Below, piece by piece: positions 56,340 through 64,000 of a DNA stretch of 64,000 bases. Position 1 is the first letter of the stretch. Each line of letters opens with the position of its first letter. The notes under the pieces are model-generated. The model was not told the origin of the DNA, made no database searches, and was given only the letters and a program-made list of their open reading frames with translations. The stretch comes from Symbiodinium natans. Its lineage: Eukaryota; Sar; Dinophyceae; Suessiales; Symbiodiniaceae. Location of the stretch: the NCBI GenBank assembly GCA_905221605.1, contig CAJNDS010002712.1:448501-512500 (forward strand), written 5' to 3'. The position numbers were made by a program, and so were the translations under genes.

Positions 56340-58800
56340 AAAAACCCTTAAGCTATTGTAAAGGAGATCGAAGAGACCTGGCTTTTCCTCGAGAGCCGGC
56401 ACGTGTGCTGGACCGAGCCCAGTATCACAGTCGCTGGTTCTTTTTTAATTTTCAAGTCGTTTCACCTGCAGCCCTTGACAAATGGGCCGAGCTTCAAGTT
56501 TGTTGAGGAAACAGAAGGGACACGCAGCCGGCCACCCGTAGAAACATCCGAAAGAGCCCTTTGGATCCTTTGGAGGCTTCCAGAAGTTGAATCGCGTAGC
56601 TGCAGGTTGGAGTGGAGAGTGATTTGCCACATATTTTTTTCGGGGTCGCGCGCGGGGTACGGCCTGCCAGGATGGTTCGGCGCATCACTTCACACACAAG
56701 CAGCAAACGGCACTAGGGCGCATAAGCTGCGTAAACGCACTTCTTCATATTTTCTCGGCTGTCGCTCGCATCAGGGTAGCCAGCGGGGCGGGGTCAAGTG
56801 AAGCTCACAAGCTGCGAAATGCACACGAAGGTGCCGCCCTGCACGGAAAAAAGCCCTGCGTGAACACACAACGGTGCGCTGCAGGCGGCAGAGGCATGGC
56901 TGACAAGACATGAATGACCATCTGGTGGACGCGCGCTGGATAGCCAAACGCAGGCTAAACGCACTCCCCGACAGTCTCCAATGTGCACTGCAGCTCGGCA
57001 TTTTTTCACATCACGCGGTCGTTGCCAACGGATGTGAGGGAGGGCGGGTGCAAAAACTACAGCTCTGCTCGTTTACCAACAGTAGGTTACATGCCGGAAT
57101 ATCACGGGTGTCATCATGTCGCGCGACTCACGGAAGCAAACTGCGATACACGGAAGCAGCGCATGACCATAGACACACTGGCTTGGAACCATAACACACA
57201 GCGAAAGTCCCCCAAACACAGCGGCACGCTAGAGGTGTCAAGAACTTCGAACACGCACGCGCCGGTTCGTGCTTTACACGTGGTCCTTTTTAGCTGGCAG
57301 TTCACAGTTCCGCTAAAGATCCAAATTAAGATGGGTTAGTCATCAGAGATGAGAGCTCCTTCGGTTTCATCCCTTATTTACATGGATACGGAGACGGACT
57401 ACCTAATTAAGGTATCCCTTCCTTGAACTGGCTGTGCAACACGGACCTAAAGGTCCACATCGTTCACTTCTTGATCTTCCGACGTCTTTCGCCCCTCTTT
57501 GCCAGGAAGCTGCCATCAGGAAGAGAGCAGCAGCCAGCCGGAACCCGGGCACCGCCGGGCAACCGCCGGGCACTGCCGTTCTGGACCAGCTGAAGTGTGC
57601 GATTGCGCAAAGCGAAAGAGTTCCGTGGGCTTTTGAGAGGAACTGTATACCAAAAGCCTGGTAGAGTGATAGAAGCGGTCATAGTCGTCAAAAATGGGTC
57701 TGCGCTACATATTCAAGAACTGTCAGTGTGTGTTACTGGCTCACATCAGAATCCTAGTCCTGCTGTCTGGGCACGTGGGGGTGATGTTGGGGTTTGGGTA
57801 TTTCCGAATGGTCGGCACCGTCGGCACCCCTGTGCTAGAACCCCAAAATGCAAAATGCGCGCCCCCTCATGACTCATTTTGCATGCGAGGGCTCGAAAAA
57901 AGATGGGTATTGTGGAAACCTCCATTCTTGCTTGCGGCCCGAATCGGCAGACATCCCGCTTGGTCTGTTGAGGCGGGTTCCATCGGGTTTTGCTTCTTCC
58001 CCTGAAGCCCTAAAACCCTGATTGTATCGCTGAGCTCAGAGCTGCTCTCGGTTGCCTGGTTGGGGGGGCGTTTGAAGGGTTTGAAGGTTCTTACAGCTTG
58101 GAGTCTCGGAGCAAAGGTTTCGCGGCGCCCTGAACAGATGTTCGGATGCCCCAACAGTGAAGGGTCGCAGTCGGCAGGTAATTGGACGCGATGCATCTTC
58201 GCGATGTGGGCATGACAGGCACCACTGCACGGTTCGCCCCAAGCCAAGGAAGCTTGGGGCCAGAAACTCTGGGTTTAGGGTTCACCTTGAGAACCCAAAA
58301 CTTACCTTTATGTCAGGTTACCTAAGAATCCCATATGGGGCTTTGCGCAATAGGAAGCTACAAAGAAGCAGGTTTTGGGTTCTTGTAGTAAAATAGACCC
58401 AAAGCCTGATTAGACGGGGATGGCGCAGTGCCTTCATTTGAATTGGATCCAGAGACCCAGCATCGATAAACGAAGAATTGTGCCCAGCCATAAGCTACAG
58501 TCATCCTCAAGAAGGTAGAAGGGTAGAACTCGGTAGAACCCATAAATTGGGGAAGTCTAATGCTTTAGGGTCTAGCTGCAAGCCCACACCCAGGAAACCC
58601 GAACCCCCAAAACCAAGTTTCTGTTTGGCTGGCTGTGCTGCAACCTTTTTTCTGGCCTCTGACCCCATAGTGCGAGGTTACTTCGAAGCTCTTTTGACTT
58701 CGTAGGTCCATTTAATATCCCCTAGAAACCCCATAATGGCCCCCATATCCTTACAAACCCTACTCGCAAAGTCAAAGGAGCTTCCAAGTAGGCTCGGCAG
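56340..58800. other. Intergenic region after the tandem array
   Basis: 56440-56520 keeps 3' flank homology with copy 1 (TTTCACCTGCAGCCC). The remainder to 58800 has several overlapping open frames on both strands, none convincing, and few telomere-like units until about 58000. No gene called. Confidence 0.4.
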
Positions 58801-61800
58801 ATGCAAAAACTTCTGCTGCCGCAGCCGCTTGAGCTCAGCATGGCCCCGGCGCTTGCCCGCGTCGGGTCCCTCCTTGCCCCTGACCCGGCATGGGAGGAGT
58901 GTGGCAATAGGGGGGGGGGGGTTTCGGGCTCCTTATCTGGATTCCCTAAAAACATCATAGTTTAGTGTCCCAACTCTTGGGATGTTTTGGGGTTGAATGT
59001 CGCTGCTGCGATCATGCCACCGCGCGCCGCCCCCTACCCCACAAGCCCAGGTCTCCCAAAGTAACCATCGCCCCAACACCTTACAACCCCCTCAACGCCC
59101 AAAAAAGGAGCGGAAGCTGGCGATCGAAGCCTTGCAGGCGTGGAGGGGTCAGGGCAGAGTCTAACCCCCCAGCCTAACAGTGTGCTTGTTTTCAGTCTCT
59201 TGAGCTTTCAAGCCTGAAAACCTTGAGGCCCCCAAGGGCAATGCGGAGTGCAGAGGTGAGTTGTTCAAGGCTTTGCTGCTAGTGCTGGCTGGCTTGCTCT
59301 GGCTCAAGGTTCGGTGTGTGATGGTTTGGGGGGTTCGGACAGAAACTCGGGCATCCTCCAAATTCAGCGTGCATGGGCAAAGGGCATGAAGACTCAAGAC
59401 CACATTCAAAACAGGAAAGCCAAACATTCCAGAACCAGGAGGAACAGAATTCTAAGCCCCCGAAACCTCAAACCCTAAACGTCCCTCAGCCTTAGGCCTT
59501 AAGACCGAAACAACCGTCTCAGCCCTGAAGCCCTGTATCCCTCTCGTAGGTCGCGGCGCGCGATTACAAGGCGGGTGTGGATGGCGCACTCGCGAAGGTC
59601 GTGCCCAGGCTTTTCCTGAGCATTGTGGTATTACGGTAGCCATGGTTATTGGTAGTAGCATCTTCTCAGCATAGTTTTTCAGAGCAGTAGCTGTTTTTGT
59701 TGTGATCAGACTCTGCGATGATGATGTTGATGGCGATGAGGATGCTCATCTAAAAGTGCATGGGAGCCCCTCACGTAAGCAGGGGCCACTTTGTTTTCTT
59801 CGGCAGAAAACACGCCTCTAGGATAGGCGCACCCAATTTGCCCAAATTCTCAACCCTGGCACGCCTCAGGTAGAACTCAGCGATGACCCAGACAGGGCCG
59901 TGCGGCATGCGGCCCTAACCCTGATGAGCCAGATTGCCCCTAAGGGGGACCCGGCCTGTGTGCCTTGGCTGTGAGGTCTTGGGGTGTTTCGGATTCGTTC
60001 ACCTTTTTTTTGTTGTGGCTTTCAAGAGTTGTGACGAGCAATGGCAATGATTGCATACACTTGCACCTCCTCACAAGCCCCTGCTTCAGACGCCTCGCTT
60101 CTTGCACTCTTAAACCCCTTACACCCCAGGTGCAGGCGTCCCTGGCACGCGTCCGTGACCGGGACTCGCGTGTGCGGACCATGGCTCTCACAGTGCTCGG
60201 GCAGGCTGTTGACTGGGACTAGAGCTTCAGCTTCTAGGAGGGCTTCGGGGAAGAGGAGCCTGGGGGTACGGACCCGAAGGCCTACGAACCGGAACGGGGC
60301 CAACAAAGAAGCTCATGCTGTCTGACTGTCTTGCAGGTGGCGGTCCACGGTGATCCTGCCGTCATCACCGCAACATCGGCAGCTCTGCAGGAGAAGCGCC
60401 ACATGGTGGGCCTCTTTGCACAGTTTGCTGGACGAACGCCCGAAAGCTGACAACCAACCACCCTTGCACTACGAAGCACCCCAAGCTCAAACAATCTGAA
60501 GCTCCAAAGCTTAAGGCCCAGCAATCAACCTGCATCTCAACCTTGTCAACCCAAACCCTACATCCCAGCCTCCATAGTGCCCGAAGCCCCCCATTCCTTT
60601 GAAGGACTGGAATCGCCCGGCCCGGAGCGCGGCCCTGAAGGTAGGAAGACCAGAGCTCTTTTCCCGGTAGAGTGTGGGTTCCTTTTGTGGGTGAGTGTAG
60701 TTAGGGGTTTGGATTTTCCCCGGGCGCCGCTTTGAAACACCTCTGAATCTCCCTCTTGCTTCAGTTTTTGAGCCCTGGCTTTGTGGGATGGCTACAAGCA
60801 CAACCCGAAAACCCTGACCCCTAAAACCCTAGACCCTGTGTGGACCCTCTGAAGTTTTCCCGGTGTGCGCGAGTGCTGGGCGGGTGGCTTACAAAAACCC
60901 TAAACCCTAAACACTGGAGCGCTGTGGACACTGTGGACTGCTAGCAGAGAGCGCATGCCAAAACACTGAACTCAAGATGTCCTGTCGCAGCGGTCGCAGG
61001 CCCTTCGCTGCGTGGCCAAAGGTGGCAGCGCTGAGGCCACAGCTGCGGCCATGTCGCTGCTCGAGGATCCGGGTTGCCTTAGAGAAGATGTCCGAAGAAA
61101 CCTAAACCCTAAACCCTAAATCCTAAACCCTGTCTTCCTGACTAGGGCATCTTTTGAGTCATGCCCTCCTGACTGGGGCACACGAGGAAGAAGCACCAGC
61201 CCCCCCGAGGTTGCATCTCAGTTTCGTGGCTCCAGCTGCAGGCTTAGAGTACTTAGAACTCTACTTCGTACTCCATAACCCACCTTACCAACCCTACTTA
61301 CTAGGTCAAAAGGCAGGACCCGGATGTATGCACCTGATAAAATAGCCCCTATAAAATTCTCCTGGCACTTCACAGGACCCCCAGATCGAGTGGCGGCAGA
61401 TCGTCGTTGAAGCCATCCAAGATGACCTTCGGCAACCAAGACGTGCTAGGGTTGACACCGAGAAGGCACTGCGCGCGGGCGCGGGGGCGGGGTTCATGCG
61501 GTCATCCCACTCCCTCATACCTCAGCCCTCCAGCGTCTACCCCTCTGCAAGCCATCATAGTGCTTCTCGAGGCTCTTTTTCCCTGATGTGCTGTTCAAAC
61601 TCAGGTGGCAGTTGTGGGCGACGTCCAGGTGCGGGGGACCGTTCGTGAGGGACTGCGGGTTTAGGTTTGCGGCGACTCTGGTCTGGGGATATACTGAATC
61701 GTAAGCCCGAAGCCACGCTGCCTCCAGCTTGTGACTTCAGAGCCCTAAATCCCTCAACCCGAAACCGCTTTCAGTTGTGGGTTGGGGTGCGATTGTGGTT

Positions 61801-63752
61801 CGGGGTGGTTAGTTCGGGCATGTATTCCATCCCTGGCATGGATGAGAAGGGAGCAGTTGGTGACAGAATCTTTCACATGTAGGCTTCTCTATCAGATGTC
61901 CGGAGGCGAGAGGTTTGTAAGATGTTGGTTACGGTTGTGGTTGTCGTGAGCGCCTGATCTATGCTGCTCTGGGCCTGCCTATGGATAGGGATAGAGCATG
62001 GCCTTGTTTGGGAAGGTGGACGTGACACCCTCCAGTTTCGTAATCATTCTAGTCGTTTGGGTATTGATGTCTTGCTGTTAGAAATTTGATGTTCGGTATC
62101 CTTGTGTGGGATGGGTGTAGGGCGATTCCTGACTCTTGGCATATCGTGAAGTTGGGCTCTGAAGAAACTTGTGCACGGCATTCCCTCTTCAGTCGCCCCG
62201 CGGAGCATGGCTGGACGGGTGGCAAAGAAGAAAAAAGGACCCCAAACCCCTGTAAGTAGTCCCCGCCGTGCGCGCGTGCTGGGCGGATGGCAAAAACACC
62301 CCAATCACCCCAAACCCCAAACCCCAAGATGGGTTTTGGGTTTGGGAGGCAGTTGAGCTCGCAGCCCTTCGCCTCGAGAGCAGCCGAGAGGAGGCGCTTG
62401 GGGCTTCGGGGCTCTTGCATCTTCCGGGTTTAGGGCCTTTGGGGTTTCCAGAAGGTTTAGGGTTTATAGGGTTTCAGGTACGGAAGAACCTTAAAAGTAC
62501 CAAGGTCATCGAAAAGTACTGTAGGCTTTTGTAGCACCTTTAGGTTCTCGATGCGAACTCGACTCCGATTAAGTTCGAGCAAGCTCTGATGAACATTTAC
62601 ATCTGAGCACATTCATGTCAGCCCACATCCCTGAACTATTTTTCGCAGAGCAGCGTGCTGACGACCCAATGTTTGTGATTCGGCTTTCTAACTTTAGAAT
62701 CATCTTCTGACCCCTCGACACCACGGACAGTCATTGCATTGATGTAATTCATGCGTCCGTGGTGTAACCCTGAATCCAAAACCCTAAGACCTAAACCCTA
62801 AACCCTAAACCCTAAACCTAACCCCTAAACCTTAAACACGCTGCCAAGGCAGCACTTAACACCTTCGACCCCAGGTTCGTGCTGCGGCTCAAGATGCTTT
62901 GGTGGCTTTGTGGAAAGATGAGGCACCTCCAAGTTGCCTGATATTTAGGGTTCAGGGTATAGGGTTTAGGATAGAGTAGGCCCGTGTTTCTTTTGTTGGG
63001 GGGTTTAAAATCCCTTATAACCCCCTTTAAGCCATCAAAAGCAGCCTTTCTGATTCCTAGGTTACTCCTAGGTCTAGCAGTTCTTAATCGGAGCCACTAG
63101 GAGTACAAATGGAGCCGAAACACTCAAGGCACCGTTCTGCACCAGATTTGCCGTTGCCCCTTGCGAACTCGGGAGTCCCCATGTAAGGGAGCATTAGGGT
63201 GGTTCCCGGAGTATGAGATTTACATCCAGCAGGGTACATCGCCCCGCAAGGAGATTTCAAGCCATAGTTATCTTGCCAAAGTCGCGAGTGCAAAGTGGCA
63301 TTGAAGCTTCTTGTCTTCATATGTACACATGCCTCCAGAAGCATGAAGGCTCCAACCCAGATAAGACTCATGCACCTGAAAGTTGTGTGTCTCGGGTTTA
63401 GGGTTTCCGACTTGTGATTGAGCCTTTTCGTTCCTTCCACCCTCCACGCTCTCAAACTCTCAACACACCCTACACCTTTCACACCACCGTGTGCTCCAAA
63501 CTGCAGAATGCCGTGCCAGGACGAGAAGCTCATGGAGGCAATCCTTCAGCGCCTGGAGAGCGAGGCGAGCTTCTGCGATAGCTACCTTTAGTCGAGTGAC
63601 TTTGGGGTTTCGGCTTCTTTCGGCACCTTTTCCAGGTCTTGGCAAGAGCCTTGAACATCAGTTGAAGGCATGGCCCGCACTGCCCACCAAAATCCTCCCC
63701 AAGCCCTTGAAGCCTTTGAAGCCCTAAAGCCCACCGTACAAGGTGGACTATG
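58801..63752 (+). CDS. HEAT/armadillo-like repeat protein, partial
   Basis: Exons on +: 58801-about 58894 (MAPALARVGSLLAPDPAWE; ATG at 58801 may or may not be the start); 59108-59137 (ERKLAIEALQ); 59550-59597 (VAARDYKAGVDGALAK) joining in phase to 59870-59953 (DDPDRAVRHAALTLMSQIAP); 60130-60204 (VRDRDSRVRTMALTVLGQ); 60337-60405 (VAVHGDPAVITATSAALQ); 60605-60640 (DWNRPARSAALK); 60991-about 61100 (ALRCVAKGGSAEATAAAMSL); 61376-about 61440 (WRQIVVEAIQDDL); 61605-about 61655 (VAVVGDVQVRGTVREGL); 62875-about 62940 (VRAAAQDALVALWKDE); 63743-63772 region (VDYVRVAAGQ). The pattern D-x-x-x-x-VR-x-x-A-x-x-A-L is that of HEAT helices. Such solenoids act as protein-binding scaffolds. Donors are GC or GT. 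The gene appears to continue past 64000. Links between distant exons are inferred. Confidence 0.6.
62539..62605 (+). CDS. Possible exon of the HEAT-like gene
   Basis: After a clear acceptor (CTTTAG at 62543) the frame reads VLDANSTPIKFEQALMNIYI and then a stop. It could be an alternative last exon, or an exon ending before the stop at an unidentified donor. Confidence 0.3.
62718..62765. repeat. Perfect 11-bp inverted repeat
   Basis: ACACCACGGAC (62718-62728) and GTCCGTGGTGT (62755-62765) are exact reverse complements around a 26-base spacer. It sits between HEAT-like exons. It could be a small fold-back element or an RNA hairpin. Confidence 0.8.
62765..62840 (-). repeat. CCCTAAA-like tract
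   Basis: Degenerate and exact CCCTAAA units immediately after the inverted repeat and upstream of the exon at 62875. Confidence 0.85.
63508..63590 (+). CDS. Possible exon, HEAT-like gene or neighbour
   Basis: After an acceptor-like CTGCAG the frame reads MPCQDEKLMEAILQRLESEA and continues to a stop at about 63590. Helical, acidic and protein-like. It may be an exon of the HEAT-like gene if an internal donor is used. Confidence 0.3.
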
Positions 63753-64000
63753 TGCGAGTGGCAGCTGGGCAGGCCCTCCGCGGGGGCTGCGGGGTGGAGC
63801 CGCCTGTGTCCGAACGGCTTTAATGTCTGCGAATCCCAGTGGCGCCTCCCCCAAACTCCCTGCTTTGCCAGGCTGAGGTTCCCTGAGAAGCCCCCATGGA
63901 ACAAAAGGCAAATCGATTTAAACATGGGACACTTCGGGGGTCTGGAAGGTGCTACAGACAGGGTGTGTATGTGAATACTTATGTATATGTACCTTTCCAC

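Noticed and set aside
59293-59302. Possible second spliced-leader relic (TGGCTCAAG)
   Set aside because: Only nine bases match and no tandem unit or CCATTT precedes it, so chance is sufficient.
1-64000. CRISPR arrays, rRNA or tRNA genes, bacterial operons
   Set aside because: Tandem repeats lack spacer organisation, no rRNA or tRNA signatures were seen, and intron structure and the spliced-leader relic indicate a eukaryote.

Overview
The window reads as dinoflagellate nuclear DNA. Five things point there. (1) A relic of the dinoflagellate spliced leader (tandem CCATTTTGGCTCAAG) lies at 12801-12830. (2) Introns reconstructed from reading-frame continuity begin mostly with GC, a few with GA or GT, with AG-G at both junctions. 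(3) Arabidopsis-type telomere repeats (CCCTAAA/TTTAGGG), exact or degenerate, are scattered through introns and spacers. (4) A malonyl-CoA transacylase-like gene resembles the dinoflagellate trans-acting acyltransferases. (5) A tandem membrane-protein family has the look of large unnamed dinoflagellate families. Genus cannot be read from the sequence. Every gene I can support is on the + strand.

Layout. 1-2.3 kb: telomere-like noncoding DNA. 2.4-11.9 kb: scattered short exons of one or more EF-hand proteins, ending at 11883. 12.8-13.8 kb: spliced-leader relic followed by an apparently intronless 196-codon gene, probably a retroposed cDNA. 15-21.7 kb: weaker exons of an unidentified multi-exon gene. 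21950-27859: an 18-exon gene that reassembles exactly into a 498-residue ankyrin plus malonyl/acyl-transferase protein. 28-31.5 kb: two long interstitial telomere arrays enclosing a tandem satellite flanked by two related hairpins. 32-38.9 kb: a second EF-hand gene, ending at 38880. 39-45 kb: mostly telomere-like spacer with a few exon-like pieces and a degenerate coding region. 45.2-56.5 kb: three tandem copies of a two-exon gene for a polytopic membrane protein with a HET/TIR-like motif (573, 621 and 524 residues). 58.8-64 kb: HEAT/armadillo-like repeat gene running off the right edge.

Genes do not form operons. Each is monocistronic, intron-rich and presumably trans-spliced. Two themes recur: calcium binding (EF-hand genes) and gene birth by duplication (tandem array) or by retroposition (relic leader). 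The most unusual material is (a) the triplicated HET/TIR-like genes with 2, 3 and 1 copies of an N-terminal repeat, (b) the catalytically intact ankyrin-acyltransferase, (c) the double spliced-leader relic, and (d) a hairpin pair with a compensatory base-pair change flanking the satellite. No rRNA, tRNA, CRISPR array or transposase gene was recognised.
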